This document shows positions 1 to 9,500 of a DNA stretch of 64,000 nt, piece after piece. How positions within the stretch are numbered: position 1 is the stretch's first letter; each line of letters opens with the position of its first letter. Source of the stretch: Paenibacillus roseus (GTDB lineage Bacteria > Bacillota > Bacilli > Paenibacillales > Paenibacillaceae); NCBI RefSeq assembly GCF_016424485.1, contig NZ_JAELUP010000117.1, positions 234,938 to 298,937 on the forward strand, written 5' to 3'. Made by a program: the position numbers and the translations under genes. The notes under the pieces were generated by a model that was not told the origin of the DNA, made no database searches, and was given only the letters and a program-made list of their open reading frames with translations.

Positions 1-1215
1 AAGACAACCAATTATCAATTCGTCACAGAACTGCGCAAAAAATACTGTTTGCTGCTTACCGCTACCCCTGTCCAAAACAATCTTGATGAGCTGTACAATC
101 TCATTACATTGCTCAAGCCGGGACAACTAGGCGGCCAGAGCGACTTTGCTGCCAATTTTGTGGTCGATAAAAGAATGCCTAAAAATGAAGAGCAGCTTCA
201 CGAAGCGCTTTCTACGGTTATGATCCGCAACCGACGGGGCGATGGCGGCATTCATTTCACCAAACGAATTGTTAAAAATATTCCGATCGAGCTGTCTCCT
301 GAGGAAATGGCGCTATATAACGGGGTAACCGCCTTTGTAAAGGAACAGTATGACCGCAGCGGCGGCGACCTGACCAGCATGCTTTCGCTTGTGACCTTGC
401 AGCGGGAAGTATGCAGCAGCCGCGATGCTGTATTTCTTACTTTGGTCAACCTGTTCAAAAAGACAGGGGAGGACTCCCCGCTGCGTCCGAAAATATGGGA
501 GCTTGTGGATACGATCAAGCAAATTACCTCAAACACCAAAGCGGAAAAGGCGCTGGAGCTGATCCAGCAAATGAATGATAAGGTTATTCTGTTCACGGAG
601 TATCGGGCCACCCAGGAATATTTGCTGCAATTTTTCCGCAGTCATAACCTGGTAGCCGTCCCTTATCGGGGTGGAATGAACCGCGGCAAAAAGGATTGGA
701 TGATGGATCTGTTCCGCGGGCGAGCCCAGGTGCTGATTGCTACTGAGGCAGGTGGCGAGGGAATCAATCTGCAATTTTGCCACCATATGATCAACTTTGA
801 TCTGCCATGGAACCCGATGCGGGTCGAACAGCGAATCGGACGCGTACATCGGCTTGGGCAAACGGAAGATGTAAAAATCTATAATTTATGCACGATGGGC
901 ACGATCGAGGAGTATATCGTCAATCTGCTTCATGAGAAAATCAATCTGTTCGAGCTGGTAATTGGCGAGCTGGACCATATTCTGGAGCGCTTCGAAAAGG
1001 AAGAGCAGCCGCTGGAGAAGCAGATCGCCAAAATGATGCTTGAATCATCAGGAAATTCGGAACTGAAAAATCGGCTGGATGAATTGGGTAATACGATCGG
1101 CCATCTGCGCAACCCGGATACGGATACTGAAGTCCCTATGGCCAAACTTAAATCCAAAGCAGCGATCGGCGCTTTCCTGGATCGTGTCAGTCATGAAGTG
1201 GAGGTCAAGCCATGA
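1..1215 (+). CDS. yqhH: SNF2-family DEAD/DEAH-like helicase, C-terminal part (5' end outside window)
   Basis: The frame is open from the first base, so only the last 404 residues are present. They hold the end of the ATPase core and the second RecA-like lobe. The TATPVQN motif (helicase motif III) is at about residues 20-26, the motif V-like ATEAGGEGIN at about 247-256, and the motif VI arginine-finger segment QRIGRVHRLGQ at about 277-287. A coiled, acidic C-terminal tail follows. SNF2/RapA-type proteins are DNA translocases that remodel nucleoprotein complexes or RNA polymerase; which applies here is unknown. The stop codon overlaps the next start as ATGA, indicating translational coupling with the YqhG gene. 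Bacillus subtilis has the same pair (yqhH-yqhG), which is the basis for the symbol. Confidence 0.9.
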   Translation, partial: KTTNYQFVTELRKKYCLLLTATPVQNNLDELYNLITLLKPGQLGGQSDFAANFVVDKRMPKNEEQLHEALSTVMIRNRRGDGGIHFTKRIVKNIPIELSPEEMALYNGVTAFVKEQYDRSGGDLTSMLSLVTLQREVCSSRDAVFLTLVNLFKKTGEDSPLRPKIWELVDTIKQITSNTKAEKALELIQQMNDKVILFTEYRATQEYLLQFFRSHNLVAVPYRGGMNRGKKDWMMDLFRGRAQVLIATEAGGEGINLQFCHHMINFDLPWNPMRVEQRIGRVHRLGQTEDVKIYNLCTMGTIEEYIVNLLHEKINLFELVIGELDHILERFEKEEQPLEKQIAKMMLESSGNSELKNRLDELGNTIGHLRNPDTDTEVPMAKLKSKAAIGAFLDRVSHEVEVKP

Positions 1216-2195
1216 ACCAAAAGCAGATCCACCGTTTTCTGCAGCAGTATTTGGAGGCTACCAACTGCCATATTATCGAGAAATCCCCTGCCCACTTTAC
1301 CGTCAAGCTGTCTCCGGAGGCCGACCGCGTCCTGACGAACCGACCGTATTATTGGAGCTTCGTGGATCGTACAGGGGCAGAGCCGGAGACGATGTCCTTC
1401 TTATTGGTTACCGATAAAGCTAAATATGACAGTCTGGCTGAAGGAAACGATGAGAAGAGCGGCGCTGCCAGGCTGCAAGCATCTCCCCAGACTGCGGCCA
1501 GCCAGATTGCCGGACAGATGAACAATCAGGTGAATCAGGCTTTGGCCCGCTCCTACGGCATTGTGCCGACACAGGTACTGGCGATGAACCGGATTCCACG
1601 GGATGATGTCCACTTCGGCTCCAAGCGGCTCAAGCAACTGTTTGAGGCTGCTCGAGGGCAAGGAAGCTATGTATATTTATTTCAGGAGCCGGATACCCGC
1701 TCTCGCAATCCGTTCGAATCGACGCCGTATACGCCCTGGCTTGGCATTAATATCAAAGTAGAATTCCAATGCGACAGAAAGCGCGAGGAGTTGTACTCCT
1801 TCGGCATATCGATGGCCACCGGTCATTATGTGGAGTCGTTTCAGCAGCAGCTGAACGCTCTTAAAATGACCCCTCGCCTTCCAGCTAATGTTCACATTGC
1901 TCCAGCGGGAATCAGCTTGAAAAAAGCGGTGCAGACCATAGAGAGCGCGCTGGAACGCAAGCTGAGGGCGCAGAATTACCAATGGGCCGAGGAAGCAGGC
2001 AAGCGGCTTGAGGAGGAGCAGGAAATTGTCCGGCATTACTACGACAAGCTGCTCTCGTATGTGGAAGAGGACAAGCGGGAAACGATTCAAGCACAATATG
2101 ATAGCCGCAAGGCGGAGATCGACTGGCAGTTTAGACCTCGCGTGACGGCATCCGTCATAAATTGCGGAATCTTTCATTTGGCTGGCATCGGATAA
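1212..2195 (+). CDS. yqhG: YqhG family protein
   Basis: This 327-residue soluble protein has no signal peptide or membrane segment. Its N-terminus (MNQKQIHRFLQQYLEATNC) and the following segment around PYYWSFVDRTG are typical of the YqhG family, whose function is not established. The start ATG at 1212 overlaps the stop of the SNF2 gene by 4 bases, so the two are almost certainly co-transcribed and translationally coupled. A highly charged, probably helical stretch occupies roughly residues 235-310, before a short hydrophobic C-terminus. The conserved pairing with a SNF2-like ATPase suggests a partner or accessory role, which is inference from synteny only. Confidence 0.85.
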   Translation: MNQKQIHRFLQQYLEATNCHIIEKSPAHFTVKLSPEADRVLTNRPYYWSFVDRTGAEPETMSFLLVTDKAKYDSLAEGNDEKSGAARLQASPQTAASQIAGQMNNQVNQALARSYGIVPTQVLAMNRIPRDDVHFGSKRLKQLFEAARGQGSYVYLFQEPDTRSRNPFESTPYTPWLGINIKVEFQCDRKREELYSFGISMATGHYVESFQQQLNALKMTPRLPANVHIAPAGISLKKAVQTIESALERKLRAQNYQWAEEAGKRLEEEQEIVRHYYDKLLSYVEEDKRETIQAQYDSRKAEIDWQFRPRVTASVINCGIFHLAGIG

Positions 2196-2338
2196 CGGCA
2201 ATCAGACGGAGTTCGCACCATAACGTCAAAAATAGAACATGCCGCGGTTGTCCGCCGCGACATGTTCCAACACCCTTCACAAGCCCCATTCGGTAAAATG
2301 ATTATAGTCTTTGCATATGGCCGCAGAAATCCGGCTTC

Positions 2339-2396
2339 ACAAGCGTAAACGGCTTTGCCGTCCTTTGACCGGCAGAAACTTCGTTTCGTGGTGAAA
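2339..2396 (+). repeat. Dispersed intergenic repeat family A, copy 1
   Basis: This 58-bp stretch is nearly identical to 20042-20098. Both share the blocks AAACGGCTTTGCCGTCCTTTGA and ACTTCGTTTCGTGGTGAAA-type sequence (each read in short pieces), and both lie on the plus strand shortly upstream of a plus-strand gene. It contains small hairpins: ACGGC-ttt-GCCGT and GAAAC-ttc-GTTTC. Confidence 0.75.
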
Positions 2397-2470
2397 TATA
2401 AGCTCATTTACAAAGGAAACTTTATAAATGCTTATATTTTTAAAAAGCTTTGTTGAAGGAGAATTAGAAC

Positions 2471-3400
2471 ATGAAAAAAAAATGGGTTTCTTATTTGACA
2501 GCTACTGTCTTGCTCTTTACCAGCATCACCGTTGTTCAGGGCAGCTATATGAAAGCAGCTTCCAGCTCTCCCCCTCCTGTTCCATCTGAATTGGAAGCAC
2601 AAGCTACAATCTGGAAGCGAGAAATTGCCAGGCAGGAGCCATTTCAATCCTGGAAAACCGCTCAAACCGATATTTCCGCTCTTGGTCCCGGAACGCACAG
2701 CTGGCTTGTCAATCTGAATCTTGACGGCAAAATTGTCGGATACATGATCATTCATGCACGTCCTGAGGGCGGTTATCAACTAGGTGAGTATGGTCTTGGG
2801 GACGAGCCGTTGTATTCCTATCAATCGCTGTACCGGTCACTGGTGCAGCTTGCAATTATTCCTTCCGTGTCATCCCTTGAATCAGGACAAGCGGGCAAAG
2901 TTGCAGACCACGTCGCCGAGCAAATTTATGTTGACCCGCTTCATGCTGTATGGAAGGTTGAACCAGAATCTCAGTCCGGGGACAGCAAGGTCATTTATGT
3001 AGACGCCAAGACAGCGGAGCAACTTCCTTATACAGATCAACTGCCGAAAGCCCGGGCAAAATCTGTACAAACACCACTCGACACAACTAAGACTGAAAAC
3101 GTTATTGCCATTTCCCACGCAGCCTACTTGCCGGAATTCGACGCTTATGACAGCTTTCCATGGCTGACCAAGGCCCCGCTTGACGTCTTGCAAAAATCAC
3201 TGGCAAAACAGCTTGATCAAAACAAACGTCTGATCTTTACTTCCGAGCCCTGGGACTCCGCCTTGCGTTACGTGTGGGCAGTCAACAGCTATCATTTGTG
3301 GAATGATAATCAGCTTTACGTCGGAGTTGACCAGAACGGCCTGCGTTATATCCCCTTTAACTCCCTTGTAAGTCACGGCAGTTTTTATGAGCTATCATAA
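2471..3400 (+). CDS. Secreted protein of unknown function
   Basis: A 309-residue protein with a clear Sec signal: MKKKW, a hydrophobic core (about residues 8-24), and a probable cleavage near residue 31. No lipobox, catalytic motif or repeat is recognised in the mature part, which is mixed alpha/beta in character and rich in Tyr and Trp. An AAGGAG ribosome binding site precedes the ATG by 9 bases. Family A repeat copy 1 lies about 75 bases upstream, and a perfect 12-bp hairpin spans the stop codon. It sits between yqhG and yqzE; in B. subtilis that interval holds biofilm genes, so this is accessory content. I do not recognise a family. Confidence 0.75.
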   Translation: MKKKWVSYLTATVLLFTSITVVQGSYMKAASSSPPPVPSELEAQATIWKREIARQEPFQSWKTAQTDISALGPGTHSWLVNLNLDGKIVGYMIIHARPEGGYQLGEYGLGDEPLYSYQSLYRSLVQLAIIPSVSSLESGQAGKVADHVAEQIYVDPLHAVWKVEPESQSGDSKVIYVDAKTAEQLPYTDQLPKARAKSVQTPLDTTKTENVIAISHAAYLPEFDAYDSFPWLTKAPLDVLQKSLAKQLDQNKRLIFTSEPWDSALRYVWAVNSYHLWNDNQLYVGVDQNGLRYIPFNSLVSHGSFYELS

Positions 3401-3406
3401 AAACTG
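3379..3406 (+). terminator. Perfect hairpin spanning the stop codon
   Basis: CAGTTTTTATGA (3379-3390), a 4-base loop, then TCATAAAAACTG (3395-3406) form a perfect 12-bp stem. The TAA stop of the secreted-protein gene (3398-3400) lies inside the 3' arm. It is not followed by a U-tract, so it may stabilise the mRNA end rather than terminate. Confidence 0.5.
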
Positions 3407-3413
3407 TGGCAGA

Positions 3414-3447
3414 GCCTCCGTGTGAAAGGTTCTTCCGGTCGCTGTTG
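3414..3447 (+). repeat. Dispersed repeat family B, copy 1
   Basis: The sequence beginning GCCTCCGTGTGAAAGG and continuing TTCTTCCGGTCGCTGTTG recurs at 28887-28920 (plus) and 56964-56996 (minus). It is intergenic in all three cases. Here it lies just downstream of the secreted-protein gene. Confidence 0.75.
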
Positions 3448-3471
3448 TTCCCATGACCATATCAACAAAAT

Positions 3472-3506
3472 AAGGAGCAGCCACGACTCGTCGAAGCTGC
3501 TTCCTT
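3472..3506. terminator. Hairpin between convergent genes
   Basis: AAGGAGCAGC pairs with GCTGCTTCCTT across a short loop in the gap between the convergent secreted-protein and VOC genes. It could serve both strands. There is no strong U-run on either side, so termination is tentative. Confidence 0.5.
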
Positions 3507-3543
3507 ATATGTAGGTAACATTATTTAAATGAAAGCCTTGTCC

Positions 3544-4293
3544 CTAACCATTCCTGATATGTATATTATGCAGCTGAAGTGTTTTATCCGCGAGCTCCTG
3601 ATTATCACACTGTAAAATGACTTCGGTTTTATGCTCGGCGGATTTGATGAACCGGATCACTTGACTCTGCAAGCGGACGGTCAGCTCATCCTCCTGCTCC
3701 TCGCAGTTGTCGAATAAAGCGCGAAGCAGCCGCTTATCATCATCTGTAAGCTCGCCATAAATGATAACTTCCCGAATTCCGTTAATGGCATTGTCCCTGC
3801 TGTTCGGTACCATGTACTGATTCATAAAGGACCTGGATTTCTCGTCCTTCATTTGCTGCAAGAAAATTTGGAGAGGCACGCCCTGAAGCGCGGTCAAATA
3901 AGCGTTCCGCCACGGCATCGTCCGCTGAAGCAGATTAAAGAACCAGCGGAAGCGAAGCGGCTCGGGAGGCGTAATTGAAATTTCCTTACCGCTAATTTTG
4001 CGGTAGGATGCTTCGATATCCTCCACATCCAGCGCCAAACCGACAAGCCCTCGATGACCGTTATTGTATCGCTCCGTCCAGTCCTTCACCCACCCGCCGC
4101 CATCCGGCTTCTTGATACGCACCAGCTCAAAATACTCGCTGCCGATCCAAATATTTGATACTTTAAATCCTTTTGTCCCCTTGCCCCATTTCGGCTGATA
4201 GGGAAGACCTGCTGCCTGAACACTGGAGATAAAAGCCCGATCTTCCTGGATGAACGGGTCCACATTGACGACTAAATGATCAATCTTCAGCAA
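3544..4293 (-). CDS. VOC-superfamily (glyoxalase-like) protein
   Basis: A 249-residue cytosolic protein starting MLKIDHLVVNV, the usual first beta strand and metal-ligand histidine (H6) of a vicinal-oxygen-chelate fold. A second typical segment, GLVGLALDVEDIEAS, lies near residues 82-96. The N-terminal half resembles glyoxalase-like domains; the C-terminal half (about 150-249) is less conserved and may be a second, degenerate module. Members bind metals and act as dioxygenases, lyases or resistance proteins; nothing here fixes the substrate. It is transcribed alone, convergent to the secreted-protein gene. Confidence 0.75.
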   Translation of the reverse strand: MLKIDHLVVNVDPFIQEDRAFISSVQAAGLPYQPKWGKGTKGFKVSNIWIGSEYFELVRIKKPDGGGWVKDWTERYNNGHRGLVGLALDVEDIEASYRKISGKEISITPPEPLRFRWFFNLLQRTMPWRNAYLTALQGVPLQIFLQQMKDEKSRSFMNQYMVPNSRDNAINGIREVIIYGELTDDDKRLLRALFDNCEEQEDELTVRLQSQVIRFIKSAEHKTEVILQCDNQELADKTLQLHNIHIRNG

Positions 4294-4480
4294 TAATCAC
4301 CGTCCTTCATGACAAAGATCTGCTTCTTAAAAAGTTTCATGCTCTGCCCGCTTTCGATTCTTTTTAAATATACTTTAATTTCTCTTTATTGTCACTTCAT
4401 GGACAATATGCTCCCATGCTGATCATCATACCCTGTTCAACTTATACATCATAAAATGACAACGGCTCGAAAATAATATA

Positions 4481-4514
4481 ATGGCGGTGTCAGGAAATCA
4501 TCCTGCACCGCCAT
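4481..4514 (-). terminator. Rho-independent terminator of yqzE
   Basis: ATGGCGGTG pairs with CACCGCCAT, and inside it CAGGA pairs with TCCTG, giving a long near-perfect stem. On the minus strand it is followed by TATATTATTTT, a U-rich tract, 26 bases after the yqzE stop. Confidence 0.85.
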
Positions 4515-4539
4515 TTATGTTCAGCTCTATTCATTCGTG

Positions 4540-4737
4540 CTATTTTAACCGTCTTTTTTTGTGCCCCTGCCACCATACCTTAAGGCCCAGCGGCGCCAGT
4601 CCAAACCATCTGGTAAGCCAAGGCTCTCTCATGCTTCTTGCTTCTAGCCGGCTCTGCTTTCTCTGCTCTCTCGGGGTTTCCATGTAATTCACGACCCGTT
4701 CGGTCATAAACTTGACCCAATCCGTACCATTTGCCAT
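4540..4737 (-). CDS. yqzE: YqzE family protein
   Basis: A 65-residue basic protein starting MANGTDWVKFMTERVVNYM and ending with a Lys/Arg-rich tail; the middle motif LTRWFGLAPLGLK is characteristic of YqzE. The start at 4737 is chosen over an upstream in-frame start because AGGAGG lies 9 bases before this ATG and the family begins here. In B. subtilis yqzE follows the comG competence pilus operon; no comG gene is visible in this window. Function is unknown. A strong terminator follows directly, so it is the last gene of its transcript or a single gene. Confidence 0.85.
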   Translation of the reverse strand: MANGTDWVKFMTERVVNYMETPREQRKQSRLEARSMREPWLTRWFGLAPLGLKVWWQGHKKRRLK

Positions 4738-4940
4738 TTTCGGCGCCCTCCTAACATACCATTGATGCCGCTCAATAGCCCCATTCCTTGCTTCTAGTAT
4801 GACCAAAATTTTAACTGTCCATGCAAATTAGAAGCTGGCAGTAAAAAGCATATCAGGCAGCATTCTTGTTAGGTATGACTCCGGGAAGTTTGCGCACGAT
4901 AAAGATAGAAAAATGCAAAATGCAGGGGAGAATAATCCGT

Positions 4941-5669
4941 ATGCGTAGGGAACATCTGAATTCAAAAACAGGGCGATATGTAATCGCGTTTTGGCTGGTT
5001 ATTTGTTTGTTTGCGGTCGCAGGAGACAGCGTTGCCGCTTCCCGAATTGGTCATACTCCTCATTTTGGTCAACAGCAGCTGCCAGAAGCGCAAGTGCTGA
5101 TTGATGTCGGGCATGGCGGAATTGACGGGGGCACGAGCTATAAGGATATATTGGAAAAAGATATCAACCTCGCCGTAGCAAAGCAGCTTTATTTGCAGTT
5201 GAATTCACAAGGGATTCTCACTGCAATGAACCGCACCGGCGATTACGCCTTGAGCGATGATAACCGTTGGCATGGCGTTCGCTCCCGCCATCTTCGGGAT
5301 TTGTCTCAGCGCCTCCAGCTTTCCAGAGAAATTCATCTGCAAGTGATGGTAAGTCTTCATGTGAACTGGGCGCGCGGCAGCAACAAACTCGGGCCGCTTG
5401 TGCTGCATCAGGAAGACGGCGGCAGCGCACTGCTGGCTTCCCTCATTCAGGAGGCACTGAATGACCAGCAGCATACAAACAGACTTCCCCAATTAGGGAA
5501 GCCGTTTTATTTGCTGCGCCAGGTTAAAATTCCAGCCGTTATCATCGAGATGGGCTTTATCAGCAATTCGCATGACCGGGCGATGTTGACAAGCACGAAA
5601 GGACAAGCAGAAGTCGCCACTGCCATCGCAGCAGGCTTACGGAAATATCTGCTTCTCATAGGCGGATGA
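4941..5669 (+). CDS. N-acetylmuramoyl-L-alanine amidase (Amidase_3, CwlD-like)
   Basis: A 242-residue zinc amidase that cleaves the lactyl-amide bond between MurNAc and the stem peptide. An N-terminal hydrophobic segment (about residues 14-32) exports or anchors it. Expected zinc and catalytic residues are visible: DVGHGG (His58), EKDIN (Glu72), SLHVN (His140) and IIEMGF (Glu203). Length and architecture match CwlD, which makes muramic delta-lactam in spore cortex, but a vegetative role is possible. ATG 4941 is chosen because GGGGAG precedes it by 10 bases; TTG 4866 has no such site. Its 3' end overlaps the convergent deacetylase gene by 33 bases. Confidence 0.88.
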   Translation: MRREHLNSKTGRYVIAFWLVICLFAVAGDSVAASRIGHTPHFGQQQLPEAQVLIDVGHGGIDGGTSYKDILEKDINLAVAKQLYLQLNSQGILTAMNRTGDYALSDDNRWHGVRSRHLRDLSQRLQLSREIHLQVMVSLHVNWARGSNKLGPLVLHQEDGGSALLASLIQEALNDQQHTNRLPQLGKPFYLLRQVKIPAVIIEMGFISNSHDRAMLTSTKGQAEVATAIAAGLRKYLLLIGG

Positions 5670-6419
5670 TGGAAGCAGTTCGCTAACCCGCACAAATTGT
5701 GCCTGCTTGGAAATTTCCCCGATTGAATTCCGAATTGCAGCGGATGTTTTCAGACCCGGCGGGCCGACATGACCGATTGCAACAACGGCGGCATGATCGG
5801 CCAGCTTTTTTTTCAGCCTTGCCACCTGCCCCACGATGTGGCTAGTCGTATACACATCATCCAAAAAGATATGATTGGACACAAGCGGAACATCCAGTTC
5901 GGCGGCTACGTCGGGAATTACGGATTTCGATGTCGTACGGCTGTCCAAGAAAAAAAGCCCCCGTTCCTTGCAAACTGTCAGCACAATCCGCATCACCCGC
6001 TCGTCTGCCGTTACTTTCGAACCCATATGATTATTCATACCGGAAGCATGAGGAACGTCATCTATTGCCGCTTCTGTGCGCTTGCGGATTTCTTCATCGC
6101 TCAGGTCCGTTGTAATGGCTCCCGGTCCCAGCCATTCTTTTTTTCCGCGATTAGGCTCCATGGGCATATGCACGATTACATCCAGCCCCCGCTTGAAGGC
6201 AGCTTCGGCATCCTGTTTAGTTGTGGGCATAAAGGGCATCACTGCCGCTGTAAAAGGGATGGACAGCTTCATCATTTCTTCCGTGCCCTTCATCCCATTG
6301 CCGAAATCATCGATGACAATAGCTACTTTCTTGTCTGGCTTGTCCGCCGCTGTACCGGCCAGCAGCGCCGCAATCAGCAGTACGATAGCTGGAATCCACA
6401 TTCCCTTCGTTTTGTTCAT
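5637..6419 (-). CDS. Divergent polysaccharide deacetylase family protein
   Basis: A 260-residue protein with an N-terminal signal or anchor segment (about residues 9-22) followed by a NodB-related fold. The opening VAIVIDDFGNG, the HMPMEP segment and the MNNHMGS motif are the signature elements of the divergent polysaccharide deacetylase family (Pfam PF04748). Substrates are not established, but the export signal and the adjacent amidase suggest cell-envelope glycan processing. The gene overlaps the convergent amidase gene tail-to-tail by 33 bases, so their 3' mRNAs are complementary. Confidence 0.87.
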   Translation of the reverse strand: MNKTKGMWIPAIVLLIAALLAGTAADKPDKKVAIVIDDFGNGMKGTEEMMKLSIPFTAAVMPFMPTTKQDAEAAFKRGLDVIVHMPMEPNRGKKEWLGPGAITTDLSDEEIRKRTEAAIDDVPHASGMNNHMGSKVTADERVMRIVLTVCKERGLFFLDSRTTSKSVIPDVAAELDVPLVSNHIFLDDVYTTSHIVGQVARLKKKLADHAAVVAIGHVGPPGLKTSAAIRNSIGEISKQAQFVRVSELLPSSAYEKQIFP

Positions 6420-6509
6420 TGCACATATCCCCTTCCATTACAATCATTTTCAGCTTATTGTTTGTTGAAGGAAAGGGAATTATGTGAAAATAAGGATAAA
6501 TACGATTAA

Positions 6510-6548
6510 AAAGCCGTGAATCCCTTCGTAACGGGAATTCACGGCTTT
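6510..6548 (-). terminator. Rho-independent terminator of the alpha-mannosidase gene
   Basis: AAGCCGTGAATCCC pairs with GGGAATTCACGGCTT with a short loop. On the minus strand a T-rich tract follows, 8 bases after the GH38 stop codon. Confidence 0.85.
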
Positions 6549-6555
6549 CACTTTT

Positions 6556-9500
6556 TTAGTAGGTAACTTTGACGGTTTTGATCTCGAACGGACGGAATGT
6601 CAGTTCGGCTTCCTCTTTGCCGCCAAGCGCCTCTACAGGCTCTTCAAGCATATTGGTAATGTGATCCGCACGCGTACCGGCGGCAAGCTTGAGCTTGGTG
6701 CGGGTGTATGTTCCTTCTGCTTCATACAGACGGAGAATAAATGCACGCTCCGCATCCTCGCAAGGCTTCACAGTCTCAATAATAATATTGTCCGCTTCCA
6801 CCAGCGCTAGCGAATGCGTCTCGGATTGTCCCTGCACAATGACCGGCGGGCTGTTCAACTCGTACGCAGGATGGATGACGGAAGAGGCGCCAAAGCCTTC
6901 ATCATGCGGGTAGAAGGAATACGTACATTCATGCAATCCTTTGTCCCCACGGTAATCCGGCCGTACCCCGCCCTTATGCAATGTCAGACGCATCTCTCCA
7001 CCTTCAACAGAAATGCCGTATTTGCAATCATTAAGCAGCGCTACCCCATAACGGTTCTCGGACAGATCGCTGTACTTATGATTCAGCACCTCGAACATCG
7101 CCTTTTCCTCGCTTGTATTTCGTGTGGTCGGACGGCACAAGTACCCGAACTGCACCTCCTGGCGAACAAATCCGGTATGAATGGACGTGCTGAAAGCAGT
7201 TTTGAGCAGCCTGTGGTCATCCTGCCAATCCATCAATGTCTCGAATCGCACTTCGGGACTGTCCGCAAAGAAGATCATGTCCTGTTTCACCGTTGATTTT
7301 GGAGATACGCGATACTCGCTGCGCAGCCGGAATTCTGCCGGTCCGTCAGCAACAATCTGCCGACTGAGCAATTCTCCCGCAGGCGCCAGCTTCAGCTCAA
7401 TATCAGCATCGATATCCCAGCTGTCCCATGCATTTGGAACATCTTCCGCCATCAGGAAGGTATTCAGGGACAAGCCAGAGCCTTTCAGCTCGCGGCCATT
7501 CCGCTTGTCGATGAAGGAGGATAGATAGCCCTGTGAATCAAACTGGATCGAAGCAAAAGGCGTCTCCAGCGAACCTTCGGTATAAACAAACGGGGATTCT
7601 CCTTCCGGCTTGCCGTCTGTTAATTTCAAGGATACGGATGAGAAAGCCGGAATTTCCAGCCCGGACAGCGCCAGCTTCCGGTTCCCTTGCAGATCCTCAA
7701 ATACCTGCTGCGCATACGCGCCCTCGACCTTCTGATCGCCTTCAATGTCCAAATAGACGGTATCGCGGCGTGTAAAGGACAGCGTATTGATGACCGAAAC
7801 GGTCTTCTCAGTCTGCTGAACGGATACCCGTTCGAGAAGTAGTTGACCACCCTTGTCAAACAGCTCGGCCATCTCCTCATGCGTCTGATCATGGGCTCTT
7901 GGTATGCTCGTACCCGGCAGCGTATCATGGAACTGGTTCACCAGCAAAATTTCCATAAGCGGACGAATACCTTCATCCGAGGCAACCTGTCCGGCTCTCA
8001 CCGCTTCCTGAACCGTCACATATTCCAGATCCCGCAGGAGGAACTCGGCTTTACGGTTATTTCGCTTAATGTTATGCTGGTTGGTCAGCGTTCCCCGGTG
8101 AAGCTGCAAGTAAAGCTCTCCGGTATGCGTGGACGGATTCACAATTGTGCGTTCCAGCTCCTTCATGAATTCCCCGGCAGTGACATGGGCTGAACGCGGT
8201 ACGCCTTCCAGATCCTGGACCCGGCGCGCCATCTCGATCATTTCAAATTGCGGCCCTCCGCCGCCGTCGCCGAAGCCATAGGAGATCAAACGCATATTGT
8301 TAACGGTCTTTTCTCGTATGGGGTCATTGTGCTTTTTCCCGTCGACGACAAAATCAATCAGACTCTCGGCATCCGGCCATATATGCGTCCGGTTGAAGTG
8401 TGTCAATACTTCTGTTCCGTCAATACCCTTCCAATAGAAAGTCTCATACGGAAAAGGAGTCGTGTCGTTCCAGCTAAGTTTGGTCGTCAGGAAATAATCG
8501 ACGCCGAAACCTTTCATAATTTGCGGAATGGCTGCACTGTAGCCGAACGTATCCGGAAGCCAGAACGCGTTGGAGGTGTAGTTAAAATGCTCCCGGGTAT
8601 AGCGCTGTCCCCATAAAAATTGCCGGATAAGCGATTCACCGCCCGTCAAATTGCAATCGCATTCTACCCATACCGCTCCGTTCGGCTCATACCGCCCTTC
8701 CTCAACCTTCTGGCGAATGTCCTCGAACAGATCCGGGTAATGCTTGCGGATCATCTCCGTATGGTAGGAAGAACTCTGAATGAATTTATATTCGGGATAA
8801 CGCTCCATCAGGCTGATCTGATTGGAATAGGTCCGCGCGCATTTTTTGATCGTCTCGTCGCGGTGCCAAAGCCAGACCGTATCCATATGGGAATGGCCGA
8901 TCAAGCCGGCAAAAGGCGCTGATGCAGAGTTTGTCGCCTTCAGCACTTCCTTCAGTATCGGAGCGGCCTGTCTCAATGCCTCATAGAACACTTCATTGTC
9001 TACGTTCTCGAAGGAGTAATATAAAACTTTGTGGACTTCTGCGAGCGCATTCACAACATTGGCGCGGCGGAAACTGTTCTCGTCCAATGACGACGCAAGC
9101 TGATTCAGCGTTTTTAAATCAAACAGAAAATCAGATACTTCTTCGTTCATAAGACAAATATCTACACCGTTGTATTCATAGTCATAGCTGCGATGGCCGA
9201 TCTCTTCAAACGGCATACAGCCCTTGACATAATGTCCTGCATAATATTCCAGCGCAATCTCGATCTGTTCATTTGCAGCTACATTCTGCTTGAGCAGGTC
9301 GCAATAATGGTTGCCGTGTCCCGTTACGACGATTTTGCTGCAAAAGGTGCCAAACGGCTTGCCATTCACCCATAGCATCGCCTCATAGCCTTCGATATGC
9401 GGCCTGATATACAAGGATTTGCCTTCATACTGGGGCGGCACGGTGTAACTGCCTTTGAACCAGCAATAGGTCCCCTCCCCCTGGTATCTGTCGCCGGGCT

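Noticed and set aside
5769..6509. Long plus-strand frame opposite the deacetylase gene
   Set aside because: It is an antisense shadow of a well-supported gene, with Cys/His-rich biased composition and no ribosome binding site.
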